A stretch of DNA of 64,000 bases from [Mycobacterium] crassicus (GTDB taxonomy: Bacteria > Actinomycetota > Actinomycetes > Mycobacteriales > Mycobacteriaceae), in contig NZ_CP084029.1 of assembly GCF_020181615.1 (NCBI RefSeq), positions 4,333,888-4,397,887 of the forward strand, given 5' to 3'. The translations under genes and the position numbers were made by a program. Under the pieces are notes generated by a model, which saw only the letters and a program-made list of their open reading frames with translations, made no database searches and was not told the DNA's origin. Positions 46,648 through 56,429 of this stretch are shown here, piece by piece (within the stretch, counting starts at the first letter, position 1; each line of letters begins with the position of its first letter).

Positions 46648-47801
46648 CACCCGGTACGACCGGCAAGCCGCTGGCGCTGGACTTGGCGGCAATCCTGACC
46701 GACACCTCCAATCGTGTGGTGGTGTGCTGCGGCGCCGGTGGCGTCGGCAAGACCACCACTGCCGCGTCGATGGCGCTGCGGGCCGCCGAATACGGCCGCA
46801 CCGTGGTCGTGCTGACCATCGACCCGGCCCGCCGGCTGGCGCAGGCGCTGGGCATCGACGACCTCGGCAATAACCCGCAGCGGGTGCAACTGCCCGCGGA
46901 AGTGCCCGGTCAGCTGCACGCGATGATGCTCGACATGCGCCGCACCTTCGACGAGATGGTGACGCAGTACTCCGGCCCGGAGCGGGCCGAGGCGATCCTG
47001 GGCAACCAGTTCTATCAAACGGTCGCCACCTCGCTCTCGGGCACGCAGGAGTACATGGCGATGGAGAAACTCGGCCAGCTTCTCGCCGAGGACCGCTGGG
47101 ACCTGGTGGTGGTCGACACCCCACCGTCGCGTAACGCCCTGGACTTCCTGGACGCACCGAAGCGACTGGGCAGCTTCATGGACAGCCGGCTGTGGAAGTT
47201 GCTGCTGGGTCCCGGACGGGGCATCGGCAAATTGGTCGCCGGTGCGCTCGGCCTGGCGATGAAGGCCCTGTCCACCGTGCTGGGTTCGCAGATGCTTTCC
47301 GATGCAGCGAATTTCGTACAGTCCCTCGATGCCACTTTCGGCGGCTTCCGGGAGAAGGCAGATCGCACCTACGACCTGCTCAAGCGCCGCGGCACCCAGT
47401 TCGTGGTGGTGTCGGCAGCCGAGCCCGACGCACTGCGGGAGGCGTCGTTCTTCGTCGACCGGCTCTCCCAGGAGCACATGCCACTGGCGGGCCTGATTCT
47501 CAACCGCACTCATCCGATGTTGTGCGACCTGCCCATCGAGCGCGCCATCGACGCGATCGAGACGCTGCGGGAGCCCCAGGTCAGTGCGTCGCTGCCGGAA
47601 GGAACGAGGGCGCTCACCACTGCGGCGCTGCAGATTCACGCCGAACGCGGCGCCACCGCCAAGCGTGAGGTCCGGCTGCTGTCGCGCTTCACCCACGCGA
47701 ACCCGCGGGTTCCCATCGTGGGGGTGCCGTCACTGCCGTTCGACGTCTCCGATTTGGAGGCGCTCGGCGCGATCGCCGATCAGCTCACGGCGCAGAAGTA
47801 G
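46644..47801 (+). CDS. Get3/ArsA-like ATPase (Rv3680-like)
   Basis: This second ArsA/Get3-type ATPase of 385 aa has [25 protein letters not shown] (Walker A with the signature lysine), [12 protein letters not shown] (switch I) and [21 protein letters not shown] (switch II). A central hydrophobic helical stretch ([40 protein letters not shown]) could form the substrate-binding groove. It partners the upstream paralogue. The ATG overlaps the previous TGA. It is convergent with whiB4. Confidence 0.9.
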   Translation: MTPGTTGKPLALDLAAILTDTSNRVVVCCGAGGVGKTTTAASMALRAAEYGRTVVVLTIDPARRLAQALGIDDLGNNPQRVQLPAEVPGQLHAMMLDMRRTFDEMVTQYSGPERAEAILGNQFYQTVATSLSGTQEYMAMEKLGQLLAEDRWDLVVVDTPPSRNALDFLDAPKRLGSFMDSRLWKLLLGPGRGIGKLVAGALGLAMKALSTVLGSQMLSDAANFVQSLDATFGGFREKADRTYDLLKRRGTQFVVVSAAEPDALREASFFVDRLSQEHMPLAGLILNRTHPMLCDLPIERAIDAIETLREPQVSASLPEGTRALTTAALQIHAERGATAKREVRLLSRFTHANPRVPIVGVPSLPFDVSDLEALGAIADQLTAQK

Positions 47802-47829
47802 GACGCAGAAGGTAGGACGCAGCGGCGCG

Positions 47830-48192
47830 TCAGCCCGCGTCGCGCTGCTTGCGCTGGGCCGCGAAGTACTCCCGCCAGGAGGTCACCTCGGGGTGCTGCT
47901 TGAGCAGTGCCCGGCGCTGCCGCTCGGTCATACCGCCCCACACGCCGAATTCGACGCGGTTGTCCAGGGCGTCGGCCAGACAATCGAGAACCACCGGGCA
48001 GTGCCGGCAGATCACCGCGGCTTTGCGCTGCGCGGCCCCGCGTACAAAGAGTTCATCGGGGTCTGCGGTGCGGCACAACGCCTTGGCAACCCAGGCGATC
48101 CTGCCCTCGTCCTGCGATCCTCGCAGGACGGTCCTGGCGACTGCAGTCGCCGGAATGTCGGTGTTGTGAACCGCTGGCCGTGTAACAGACAC
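47830..48192 (-). CDS. whiB4: WhiB-family iron-sulfur regulator WhiB4
   Basis: This 120-aa protein has the four WhiB cysteines at 40, 62, 65 and 71 (ALCRTADPDELFV, VICRHCPVVLDC) and GVWGGMTERQRRALL, the turn and AT-hook-like region. In M. tuberculosis WhiB4 is an oxygen- and redox-sensitive Fe-S protein that modulates antioxidant genes and DNA condensation. GTG at 48192 follows GGAGG with seven bases spacing. It is divergent from ponA2 and convergent with the Get3-like pair. Confidence 0.95.
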   Translation of the reverse strand: MSVTRPAVHNTDIPATAVARTVLRGSQDEGRIAWVAKALCRTADPDELFVRGAAQRKAAVICRHCPVVLDCLADALDNRVEFGVWGGMTERQRRALLKQHPEVTSWREYFAAQRKQRDAG

Positions 48193-48523
48193 TGACGATC
48201 CTCCGTCCCGGCCGCCCCCGCAGCCACCTATTCAACATCAACGTCGACCACCATGGCGACCACCATTGCGATCTACGCCACATCGTGTCATCAGTGTTAC
48301 CTGAATCGCACTTGCTGTCCAAGTTAGGTGGTCAGGTGGCATCTGCGCAACAGGTAGGAGCCCCCTTTTTTGGGACAACCGTGCAGTCCGATCATGATCG
48401 GGGCCACTTCGGGCCGCTGCGATCCATCCCGAGCCGGTGTTTTCTGGCACCAACAGCAAAGCCCGGATCCGGGTTCGGGGTCTTCGGCGAGCGACATCTG
48501 ATACCGACGCTAGGGTGTTAACC
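48193..48523. other. whiB4-ponA2 divergent intergenic region
   Basis: These 331 bases carry no gene I can support. The sequence near whiB4 includes several CCACC/GACCACCATG repeats, and the middle is moderately AT-rich (TCATCAGTGTTACCTGAATC) as expected for promoters. A run CCCCCTTTTTT occurs near 48361-48370 and could end a short transcript. The ponA2 start has TAGGGTGTTAACC before it, which may be its -10. Confidence 0.4.
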
Positions 48524-50938
48524 ATGTCGGAGCGTCCCCCGACCGGCCCTGCCGTGTTCAAGCTGGCCGGGTGCTGCCTGCTCGCTGCCGTGTTGCTCGC
48601 GGCACTGCTGTTCCCGGTCGCCGGTGGAATCGGCCTGATCTCCAATCGTGCGTCCGACGTGGTGGCCAACGGATCGGCCCAGCTGGTCAGCGGCGACGTG
48701 CCCGCGGTGACCACCATGGTCGACGCCAAGGGCAACACGATCGCGTGGCTGTATTCGCAGCGCCGCTTCGAAGTTCCCAACGACAAGATCGCCGACACGA
48801 TGAAGCTGGCGATCGTGTCCATCGAGGACAAGCGGTTCGCCGAGCACAGCGGTGTGGACTGGAAGGGCACGCTGACCGGCCTGGCGGGCTACGCCTCCGG
48901 CGACGTCGACACCCGCGGCGGGTCGACCCTCGAGCAGCAGTACATCAAGAACTACCAGTTGCTGGTGCTGGCCCAGACCGACGCCGAGAAGCGCGCCGCC
49001 ATCGAGACCACCCCGGCGCGCAAGCTGCGTGAGATCCGGATGGCACTGACTCTGGACCGGACGTTCAGCAAGCCGCAGATCCTGACCCGCTACCTGAACC
49101 TGGTGTCGTTCGGCAACAATTCGTTCGGCATCCAGGACGCGGCGCAGACCTACTTCGGCGTCGACGCCTCGGACCTGAACTGGCAGCAGTCGGCGCTGCT
49201 GGCCGGAATGGTGCAGTCGACCAGCACGCTGAACCCCTACGACAATCCCGAGGGCGCACTGGCACGGCGAAACCTGGTTCTGGACACCATGATCGAGAAC
49301 CTGCCGGCCGAAGCCGAGGCGCTACGGGCGGCCAAACACGAGCCGCTGGGCATCCTGCCGCAACCCAACGAGCTGCCGCGCGGCTGCATCGCGGCCGGCG
49401 ACCGGGCCTTCTTCTGCGATTACGTGCAGGAGTACCTGGTGCGGGCAGGAATCAGCAAGGAACAGGTGGCCCGCGGCGGCTACGTGATCCACACGACGCT
49501 GGACCCCGACGTGCAGGGCCCGGTCAAGCAGGCGATCGACAGTTTCGCCAACCCGAACGTGCAGGGCGCCGCCAGCGTGATGAGCGTGATCAAACCCGGC
49601 AGCGACGGGCACCCGGTGTTGGCGATGGCCAGCAACCGCACCTACGGGCTCAACGCCGACCTCGGCGAAACCATGCGACCGCAACCGTTCTCGCTGGTCG
49701 GTGACGGCGCCGGGTCGATCTTCAAGACATTCACGGTGGCCGCCGCCCTGGAGATGGGCATGGGCATCAGCGCCGATCTCGAGGTGCCGGGCCGGTTCCA
49801 GACCAAGGGCATGGGCAGTGGCGGCGCCAAGGGCTGCCCCAAGGAGACCTGGTGCGTGGTCAACGTCGCGCCCTACCGGTCGCCGATGAACGTCTCCACC
49901 GCGCTGGCCACCTCGCCCAACACCGCGTTCGCCAAGCTGATCTCGCAGGTCGGGGTGGGGCGGACCGTCGATATGGCAATCAAACTGGGGCTGCGCTCCT
50001 ACGCCGATCCCGGCACCGCCCGCGACTACGACCCGGACAGCAACGAGAGCCTGGCCGACTTCGTCAAGCGGCAGAACCTGGGGTCGTTCACCCTGGGCCC
50101 GATCGAGGTCAACGCACTGGAGCTGTCCAACGTCGCCGCCACCCTGGCGTCCGGCGGCGTCTGGTGCCCGCCGAATCCGATCGACAAGGTCTTCGACCGC
50201 AACGGCAACGAGGTGGTTGTCGCCACCGAGGCCTGCGACCGGGTGGTTCCCGAGGGATTGGCGAACACGCTGGCCAACGCGCTGAGCAAGGACATCGCCG
50301 GCGGCGGCACCGCGGCACCCGCGGCGGGCTCGGTGGGCTGGGACCTGCCGATGGCCGGCAAGACCGGCACCACCGAGGCGCACCGGTCCTCGGGCTTCAT
50401 GGGTTTCACCAACCGCTACGCGGCGGCGAACTACATCTTCGACGACTCCAGCTCGCCTGGCGACCTGTGCTCATTCCCGCTGCGGCACTGCGGCGACGGC
50501 GACCTGTACGGCGGCAACGAACCGGCCCGGACCTGGTTCGCCGCGATGAAGCCGATCGCCACCGACTTCGGCGACGTCATCATGCCGCCGACCGACCCGC
50601 GCTACGTCGACGGCGGACCCAACTCGCGGGTTCCCTCTGTCACAGGCCTGGATGTCGACGTAGCCCGCCTTCGACTCAAGGAGGTCGGGTTCCAGGTCGC
50701 CGAGCAGCCGAACTGGGTCAACAGCAGCGCCCGCTCCGGAGCGGTCGTCGGTACCTCGCCGAGCGGGCAGACCATTCCCGGCTCGATCATCACCATCGAT
50801 ATCAGCAACGGCATCCCGCCACCGCCGCCACCGCCACCGGAGGGCATGCCGCCACCGATCGGTTCGACGGTCGTGGAGATCCCGGGACTGCCGCCGATCA
50901 CCATTCCCCTGCTGCCGCCCCCGGCGCCGCCGCCGTAA
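48524..50938 (+). CDS. ponA2: Bifunctional class A penicillin-binding protein PonA2
   Basis: This 804-aa cell-wall synthase has one N-terminal membrane helix (LAGCCLLAAVLLAALLFPVAGGIG). The glycosyltransferase 51 domain contains SIEDKRFAEHSGVDWKG, GGSTLEQQYIKN, ARKLREIRMALTLDR and SFGNNSFGIQDAAQTYF. The transpeptidase domain holds SIFKTF (Ser-x-x-Lys), SPNTAF (SxN) and GKTGTTE (KTG). A C-terminal PASTA-like domain (VPSVTGLDVDVARLRLKEVGF) precedes a Pro-rich tail. ATG at 48524 is chosen since the longer frame lacks a hydrophobic start. In mycobacteria it is important for dormancy and oxygen-stress survival. Confidence 0.95.
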   Translation: MSERPPTGPAVFKLAGCCLLAAVLLAALLFPVAGGIGLISNRASDVVANGSAQLVSGDVPAVTTMVDAKGNTIAWLYSQRRFEVPNDKIADTMKLAIVSIEDKRFAEHSGVDWKGTLTGLAGYASGDVDTRGGSTLEQQYIKNYQLLVLAQTDAEKRAAIETTPARKLREIRMALTLDRTFSKPQILTRYLNLVSFGNNSFGIQDAAQTYFGVDASDLNWQQSALLAGMVQSTSTLNPYDNPEGALARRNLVLDTMIENLPAEAEALRAAKHEPLGILPQPNELPRGCIAAGDRAFFCDYVQEYLVRAGISKEQVARGGYVIHTTLDPDVQGPVKQAIDSFANPNVQGAASVMSVIKPGSDGHPVLAMASNRTYGLNADLGETMRPQPFSLVGDGAGSIFKTFTVAAALEMGMGISADLEVPGRFQTKGMGSGGAKGCPKETWCVVNVAPYRSPMNVSTALATSPNTAFAKLISQVGVGRTVDMAIKLGLRSYADPGTARDYDPDSNESLADFVKRQNLGSFTLGPIEVNALELSNVAATLASGGVWCPPNPIDKVFDRNGNEVVVATEACDRVVPEGLANTLANALSKDIAGGGTAAPAAGSVGWDLPMAGKTGTTEAHRSSGFMGFTNRYAAANYIFDDSSSPGDLCSFPLRHCGDGDLYGGNEPARTWFAAMKPIATDFGDVIMPPTDPRYVDGGPNSRVPSVTGLDVDVARLRLKEVGFQVAEQPNWVNSSARSGAVVGTSPSGQTIPGSIITIDISNGIPPPPPPPPEGMPPPIGSTVVEIPGLPPITIPLLPPPAPPP

Positions 50939-50976
50939 CCACGGTGGCCCGGTGCGGGCGCAGTAGTCTGAACCCC

Positions 50977-51942
50977 ATGGCCCCATCACCCGCCCTGACC
51001 CGGTCCGTTATCGCCGCATCGGCGGCACTCGGGCCGGCGGCACTCGCCATCGGCTACGGCGCGATCATCGAGCGCAACGCTTTCGTGGTGCGTGAGGCGA
51101 CGATGCCCGTGCTGGATCCCGGCTCATCGCCGCTTCGGGTGCTGCACATCAGCGACATCCACATGCGCCCCGGCCAACGCCGCAAACAGGCCTGGCTGCG
51201 GGATCTGGTCCGGTTGGAGCCGGACCTGGTGGTCAACACCGGCGACAACCTGGCCCACCCGAAGGCGGTGCCGGCGGTGGTGCAGGCCCTCGGCGACCTG
51301 CTGTCGGTGCCGGGAGTGTTCGTCTTCGGCAGCAACGACTATTTCGGGCCGCGACTGAAGAACCCGGCGAAGTACCTGACCAAGCCGACGCATCGCGTCT
51401 ACGGCACCGCGCTGCCCTGGCAGGATCTGCGAGCGGCGTTCACCGAGCGCGGCTGGCTGGATCTGACCCACACCCGCCGCGAGTTCGAGGTGGCCGGTCA
51501 GCGGATCGCCGCGGCCGGCGTCGACGATCCACACATCGAGCGGGACCGCTACGACACCATCGCCGGGCCGGCCGACCCCACCGCCAATCTGCGTCTGGGC
51601 CTGACCCACTCGCCGGAGCCGAGGGTGCTGGACCGGTTCTCCGGCGACGGCTACCAGCTGGTGATGGCCGGCCACACCCACGGCGGGCAGCTGTGCGTGC
51701 CGCTCTACGGCGCCCTGGTGACCAACTGCGGCCTGGACCGCTCCCGGGTCAAGGGACCGTCCCAGTGGGGCGCCCACATGCGGCTGCACGTCTCGGCCGG
51801 CATCGGTACCTCGCCGTTCGCGCCGGTGCGATTCGCCTGCCGCCCCGAGGCCACACTGCTCACGCTGGTTCCGGCGCCGACCGGCGGCGACGACTCACGC
51901 CTCACCCGCGACTTCACGCAGCCTTCCGTATCGGCCCGTTGA
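50977..51942 (+). CDS. Calcineurin-like metallophosphoesterase (Rv3683-like)
   Basis: This 321-aa protein has an N-terminal hydrophobic segment ([20 protein letters not shown]) that probably anchors it with the enzyme outside or at the membrane. Motifs are [17 protein letters not shown] (Asp, His), [21 protein letters not shown] (Asn), LTHSPEP (His) and [11 protein letters not shown] (His). It belongs to the YkuE-like group. Substrate unknown; UDP-lipid or nucleotide phosphodiesters are possibilities. Its stop overlaps the TTG start of cds1 (TTGA). Confidence 0.9.
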   Translation: MAPSPALTRSVIAASAALGPAALAIGYGAIIERNAFVVREATMPVLDPGSSPLRVLHISDIHMRPGQRRKQAWLRDLVRLEPDLVVNTGDNLAHPKAVPAVVQALGDLLSVPGVFVFGSNDYFGPRLKNPAKYLTKPTHRVYGTALPWQDLRAAFTERGWLDLTHTRREFEVAGQRIAAAGVDDPHIERDRYDTIAGPADPTANLRLGLTHSPEPRVLDRFSGDGYQLVMAGHTHGGQLCVPLYGALVTNCGLDRSRVKGPSQWGAHMRLHVSAGIGTSPFAPVRFACRPEATLLTLVPAPTGGDDSRLTRDFTQPSVSAR

Positions 51943-53045
51943 CCACCCTGACGGCCGACCACGGGCATCCGCGCCGCTGGGCCGACAACGCGATCCGGCT
52001 GATCGAGGCCGACGCCCGGCGTAGCGCCGACACCCATCTGCTGCGTTACCCGCTGCCGTCGGCGTGGGCCGCCGATGTCGACGTGGCGCTGTATCTCAAG
52101 GACGAGACCACCCACATCACCGGCAGTCTGAAGCATCGGCTGGCCCGCTCACTGTTCCTCTACGGGCTGTGCAACGGCTGGATCGCCGAGGGCACCACGG
52201 TAGTCGAGGCGTCATCGGGGTCGACGGCGGTTTCCGAGGCCTACTTCGCCGCCCTGCTGGGGCTGCCGTTCGTCGCGGTGATGCCGGCATCCACCAGCGC
52301 GTCGAAAGTGGCGCTGATCGAGGCACAGGGTGGGCGCTGCCACTTCGTGCAGCACTCCGGGGACGTCTACGCCGAAGCGGAGCGGATCGCCGCCGACACC
52401 GGCGGGCACTACCTGGATCAGTTCACCAACGCCGAGCGGGCCACCGACTGGCGCGGCAACAACAACATCGCCGAGTCGATCTTCTCCCAGATGCGCGACG
52501 AGGCCCATCCGATCCCGGCTTGGATCGTGGTGGGTGCCGGTACCGGCGGCACCAGCGCGACCATCGGGCGCTATATCCGGTATCGCCGGCACGCCACCCG
52601 GCTGTGCGTGGTCGACCCCGAGTTTTCGGCGTTCTACCCGGCCTACGAGCAGTGCCGGTACGACCTGATGCTCGAGGAGTCGTCGCGCATCGAGGGCATC
52701 GGGCGCCCGCGCGTGGAGCCGTCGTTTCTGCCGGGGGTGGTGGACCGGATGGTGGCGGTGCCCGATGCGGGCTCAGTGGCGGCGGCGCGGCACGTCAGCG
52801 CGGTGCTGGGCCGACGGGTGGGTGCTTCGACCGGAACCAACATCTGGGGGGCGTTCGGACTGCTGGCGGAGATGGTCGCAGACGGCCGCAGCGGGTCGGT
52901 GGTGACCCTGCTGGCTGACAGCGGGGACCGTTACACCGACACCTACTACTGCGACGACTGGCTGGCTCAGCAGGGCCTGGACCCGACCGGCCCAGCAGCG
53001 GTGCTGGCCGAGTTCGAGCGGTCCTGCCGTTTCGCGCCTGCGTGA
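51939..53045 (+). CDS. cds1: L-cysteine desulfhydrase Cds1 (Rv3684-like PLP enzyme)
   Basis: This fold-type II PLP protein (368 aa) has the PLP lysine at Lys65 in [14 protein letters not shown], the loop [19 protein letters not shown] and the Gly-rich [17 protein letters not shown]. tuberculosis Rv3684 (Cds1) degrades cysteine to H2S, pyruvate and ammonia and contributes to respiration and redox balance. The start is TTG at 51939, giving MTTLTADHG..., which is the family N-terminus. The frame further upstream lies inside the phosphoesterase gene. The 3' end overlaps a small minus-strand ORF by 79 bp. Confidence 0.9.
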   Translation: MTTLTADHGHPRRWADNAIRLIEADARRSADTHLLRYPLPSAWAADVDVALYLKDETTHITGSLKHRLARSLFLYGLCNGWIAEGTTVVEASSGSTAVSEAYFAALLGLPFVAVMPASTSASKVALIEAQGGRCHFVQHSGDVYAEAERIAADTGGHYLDQFTNAERATDWRGNNNIAESIFSQMRDEAHPIPAWIVVGAGTGGTSATIGRYIRYRRHATRLCVVDPEFSAFYPAYEQCRYDLMLEESSRIEGIGRPRVEPSFLPGVVDRMVAVPDAGSVAAARHVSAVLGRRVGASTGTNIWGAFGLLAEMVADGRSGSVVTLLADSGDRYTDTYYCDDWLAQQGLDPTGPAAVLAEFERSCRFAPA

Positions 53046-53140
53046 GCCCGCTCTTCAGCGGTATCGGGATTGGTGGCCACGAGCCACAGCGCAGCCAGAG
53101 CGAAGAACCCGGCATACACCGCGCCGCCCAACAGCGTCAT
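52967..53140 (-). CDS. Possible small membrane protein antisense to the cds1 end
   Basis: A 57-codon frame begins [20 protein letters not shown], a membrane helix, followed by a polar tail rich in Ala, Ser and Arg. GGAG lies 8 bp before its ATG. Its last 79 bp overlap the 3' end of cds1 on the other strand. Good initiation signals and the hydrophobic start support translation; conservation has not been checked. Confidence 0.4.
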   Translation of the reverse strand: MTLLGGAVYAGFFALAALWLVATNPDTAEERAHAGAKRQDRSNSASTAAGPVGSRPC

Positions 53141-53328
53141 GATCTGACTCCTTCAGCACTAAACCTTATTAGCCAGTCTGCCTAAGTCCGTCTATGATTG
53201 CGAACTTCCCACGCCCAAATGTGGGGCGTCTCATGGCGTCGTGGACCCAGTGACCTGCGCCGCGATAGCCTTGGGCTGGGCGTTTGGCTAGCAGCCGGGG
53301 CGGTGCGATACGCTGTCGTGGCTTCACA

Positions 53329-53403
<75 letters not shown>

Positions 53404-53422
53404 TCAGGTTGTTGCAGGTAGA

Positions 53423-53453
53423 GGGCTCAGACCGGTCAATTCGGTCGGGGCCC
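53423..53453 (+). terminator. Hairpin after tRNA-Pro
   Basis: An outer GGGC/GCCC and an inner GACCG/CGGTC stem are followed by TTCGCTGTT. This is consistent with transcription termination of the tRNA. Confidence 0.55.
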
Positions 53454-53593
53454 TTCGCTGTTGGGGTCCACAGTTGAAATCCCCGCTGAGCGCGGCCCGC
53501 CAAGACCTGCACCGAACCCGCCACTACCGGGTCGCGTAGGTTCTTAGAGAACCGAATCCACGAACTTTTGCGCAGCATTCAACGAAAGTCATC

Positions 53594-53851
53594 ATGTCCG
53601 AGGATCAGAACACAGACGTTCCACCGAATCACCTCTCCATCGATCCGCGCAGCGCCTTCTACAACGAAGAGGTGCTCCGCCGCGACGTGGGAGTTCGCTT
53701 CAACGGCGCCGAGAGAACCAATGTGCACGAATACAACGTGGCCGAGGGTTGGGTGCGTGTGGAAGTCCCGACCGCCAAAGATCGCCGCGGAAATCCGATG
53801 GTCGTCAAGCTCAGCGGCACGGTCGAACCTTATTTCCGCCCAGCGGAATAG
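53594..53851 (+). CDS. DUF3297 family protein
   Basis: This 85-aa protein, PPNHLSIDPRSAFYNEEVLRRDVGVRFNGAERTNVHEYNVAEGWVRVEVP..., has the DUF3297 pattern (HLSIDPRS...GVRFNG.ER..V.EY...EGWVRV). Members are small and of unknown function, found in many proteobacteria and some actinobacteria. No signal peptide. It sits between tRNA-Pro and a repeat of the tRNA 3' end, which suggests possible acquisition by transfer. Confidence 0.85.
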   Translation: MSEDQNTDVPPNHLSIDPRSAFYNEEVLRRDVGVRFNGAERTNVHEYNVAEGWVRVEVPTAKDRRGNPMVVKLSGTVEPYFRPAE

Positions 53852-53967
53852 CAGATCCTGTCACCCCACCATGTGAGAGCAGCCCTGACCTGGGATAGCC
53901 CGGCCGAGGCCGTTTTGCGTCAGAAGACCCGTCTCGACTGCGGATACCGGCCTAGGCTGGAGTCGTG

Positions 53968-54063
53968 ATGGAAGTAGTGCTCCCGTGGGTACTGCCGATC
54001 ATCGCGATCCTGATCATCGTCAGCATCCTGATCGCGCTCTCGGCACACTTCAACCACGACTGA
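53968..54063 (+). CDS. Possible 31-aa membrane peptide
   Basis: The frame ATG GAA GTA encodes MEVVLPWVLPIIAILIIVSI followed by LIALSAHFNHD, essentially one membrane helix. GGAGTC lies just upstream and an adjacent in-frame GTG at 53965 is an alternative start. No homologue is recalled. Single-helix peptides of this kind are known in mycobacteria, but this one rests on composition only. Confidence 0.4.
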   Translation: MEVVLPWVLPIIAILIIVSILIALSAHFNHD

Positions 54064-54126
54064 GTGGGACGAGCCACTCGGCGACCACGATGCCGGAATC
54101 CGGCCATCGCAAGTGCCGCCGTGTTT

Positions 54127-55929
54127 CTAGGCCGTCGGCGCCCAGCGCCAAGTCCGGGTCGATTCGCCGCCCAGCGCCCGGGCCGTGTTGACCAGACCCA
54201 CCATCGAGAACGCCTGCGGGGTGTTGCCGACCTGGCGCCCGGCTACGGTGTCGTATTCCTCGCTGAGCAGCCCGACATCGTTGCGCAGGCCCAGGAGCCG
54301 CTCGAACAGGGCGCGGGCCTCGTCGCGGCGTCCGATGCCGTGCAGTGCGTCGGCCAGCCAGAACGTGCACACCAGGAACGCACCCTCGGTGCCGGGCAGC
54401 CCGTCCACCGAGCCCTCGTCGGCCTGGTAGCGCCTCAGGAATCCGTCACTGGACAGCTCACGCTGCACCGCCTCGACCGTCCCCACCACCCGGGGGTCGT
54501 CCCACGGCAGGAAACCCACCCGCGGGATGAGCAGCAGGGCCGAATCCAGGCCGGCTGAACCATAGGACTGGGTGAAGGTTCCGCGCTCGGCGTCGAAGCC
54601 GTTCGCGCAGACGTCGGCGTGGATGGTGTCGGCCAGCACCCGCCACCGCTCGGCCGGGCCCGGCCGCCCGTGGGTCTCGATGGCGTGCACCGCGCGGTCC
54701 ACCCCGGCCCAGGCCATCACCTTGGAATGCACGAAATGGCGTTGCGGGCCACGGACTTCCCACAGGCTGGCATCGGGCCGGTTCCAGTGGCCTTCGAGGA
54801 AGTCCAGTAGGGCGCGCTGGATGTCCCAGGCGGTGTCCTCGCATTCCAGCCCGGAGTCCAGCACCAGGTTCAGCCCGTCGAGCACCTCGCCCCAGACGTC
54901 GAGCTGGAACTGCCCGGCAGCCGCGTTGCCGACTCGCACCGGCGCCGACCCGGCATATCCGGCCAGCCAATCCAGCGTCTGCTCCGGCAACCGGCGGGTG
55001 CCGTCCAGGCCGTACATGATCTGCAGCTTGGCCGGGTCGCCCGCCACCGCACGCACCAGCCATTCCCGCCAGGCCTTGGCTTCAGCGACGTAGCCGGTGC
55101 CCAGCAATGCCTGAAGGGTGAAGGTGGCGTCCCGCAGCCAGCAGTACCGGTAGTCCCAATTGCGGACCCCACCAATGACTTCCGGCAGAGACGTGGTCGC
55201 GGCGGCGACGATCCCGCCGGTGGGGGCGTAGGTCAGCGCCTTGAGTGTGATCACCGCGCGGCGCACCGCGTCGGCCCATTGGCCCTCGTACCGGCACTGG
55301 TCGATCCAGTTCTGCCAGAACGCCTCCGTCTTCCCCAGCGCGCGCATCGCCTCCGATCGCACCGCGTCGGGCAGCAGATGCGACGGTGTATGGGTCAGCA
55401 CGAACGGCACCTTCTCGCCGGCGGACACCTCGAATTCCGCTACGGTGGTGAGGTTTTCGCCCCGGGTGGCCACCGGCGTGGTCAGACAGACGGTATCCGG
55501 TCCGGCCACCGCGATCAGCCCGTAGTCGCTGCGGCGCATCCAGGGCACCACATTGCCGTAGTCGAATCGGATCACCAGGTCCATCCGCATCGATACCCGG
55601 CCGGACACCCCCTCGACGATCCGAACCACGTCGGCGGCTTTACCGCGCGGCGGCATGAAGTCGGTGACCCGTACCGTGCCGTCGGCGGTGTCCCATTCGC
55701 TGTCGACGATCAGGGTGTCGCCGCGGTAGCCGCGCCGGGCGGCCGGGCCACCACCGGCTGGGGCGATACGCCAGTGACCGGCGGATTCGTCGTGCAGCAG
55801 CGCCGCGAAGCACGCCGGAGAGTCGAAGCGGGGCAGGCACAGCCAGTCGATGCTGCCGTCGCGGCCCAACAGCGCCGCGGTGTGCAGGTCACCGAGCAGC
55901 GCGTAGTCCTCGATCGGCGCCGATCCCAT
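54127..55929 (-). CDS. GH15 family trehalase/glucoamylase-like enzyme
   Basis: This 600-aa glycoside hydrolase begins IEDYALLGDLHTAALLGRDGSIDWLCLPRFDSPACFAALL, the N-terminal domain of mycobacterial GH15 enzymes. The (alpha/alpha)6 barrel contains GGVRNWDYRYCWLRDATFTLQALL, the acid region in WEVRGPQRHFVHSKVMAWAGVDRAV and the base region TEGAFLVCTFWLADAL. Mycobacterial members (M. smegmatis and Rv2402) are phosphate-dependent trehalases, so trehalose hydrolysis is the best guess; glucan exo-hydrolysis is an alternative. ATG at 55929 starts the domain; the frame to 55998 runs into the YqeY gene. No GH15 gene is present at this position in M. tuberculosis. Confidence 0.88.
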   Translation of the reverse strand: MGSAPIEDYALLGDLHTAALLGRDGSIDWLCLPRFDSPACFAALLHDESAGHWRIAPAGGGPAARRGYRGDTLIVDSEWDTADGTVRVTDFMPPRGKAADVVRIVEGVSGRVSMRMDLVIRFDYGNVVPWMRRSDYGLIAVAGPDTVCLTTPVATRGENLTTVAEFEVSAGEKVPFVLTHTPSHLLPDAVRSEAMRALGKTEAFWQNWIDQCRYEGQWADAVRRAVITLKALTYAPTGGIVAAATTSLPEVIGGVRNWDYRYCWLRDATFTLQALLGTGYVAEAKAWREWLVRAVAGDPAKLQIMYGLDGTRRLPEQTLDWLAGYAGSAPVRVGNAAAGQFQLDVWGEVLDGLNLVLDSGLECEDTAWDIQRALLDFLEGHWNRPDASLWEVRGPQRHFVHSKVMAWAGVDRAVHAIETHGRPGPAERWRVLADTIHADVCANGFDAERGTFTQSYGSAGLDSALLLIPRVGFLPWDDPRVVGTVEAVQRELSSDGFLRRYQADEGSVDGLPGTEGAFLVCTFWLADALHGIGRRDEARALFERLLGLRNDVGLLSEEYDTVAGRQVGNTPQAFSMVGLVNTARALGGESTRTWRWAPTA

Positions 55930-55939
55930 CGGGCGATCG

Positions 55940-56404
55940 CTAGAGGCGGTCCTTGACCGCGGCAGACAGTCGGGAGCCGTCGGCCTTGCCCGCGGCAATC
56001 GCGGTGGCCGCCTTCATCACCTGGCCCATGTGCTTCATGTGCGGCCGCTCCCCGAGTTGTTCGGCCACCTGGGCGATCGCGGTGTCGACGACGTCCGCCA
56101 GTTCCGCCTCAGTGAGCGGCGCCGGCAGGTACTCGTCGATGATCCGCGCCTCGGCGTGCTCCTCGGCGGCGAGCACACCGCGGCCGTTCTCGGTGTAGAT
56201 CGCGGCCGCCTCGGCACGCTTTCGGGCCTCGCGCGCCAGCACCTTGAGCACGTCCTCGTCGGTCAGCTCGCGGGCCTCCTTGCCGGAGACCTCCTCGGTT
56301 TGGATCGCGGCCAGCAGCATCCGCAAAGTCGCGGTGCGCATCTTGTCCTGTGCCTTCATCGCCGCGGTCAGGTCGGCCCGCAACTGAGATTTGAGTTCCG
56401 CCAT
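55940..56404 (-). CDS. GatB/YqeY domain protein (Rv3688c-like)
   Basis: This 154-aa protein has the YqeY fold: MAELKSQLRADLTAAMKAQDKMRTATLRMLLAAIQTEEVSGK, then EDVLKVLAREARKRAEAA and HMGQVMKAATAIAAGKADGSRLSAAVKDRL. YqeY proteins share the tRNA-binding tail domain of GatB and may interact with tRNA or tRNA synthetases. The start ATG is divergent from the Pro-rich membrane protein with 25 bp between. It is 10 bp upstream of the GH15 gene. Confidence 0.92.
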   Translation of the reverse strand: MAELKSQLRADLTAAMKAQDKMRTATLRMLLAAIQTEEVSGKEARELTDEDVLKVLAREARKRAEAAAIYTENGRGVLAAEEHAEARIIDEYLPAPLTEAELADVVDTAIAQVAEQLGERPHMKHMGQVMKAATAIAAGKADGSRLSAAVKDRL

Positions 56405-56429
56405 GCCGCATAACGCTACGCTCGGCCAT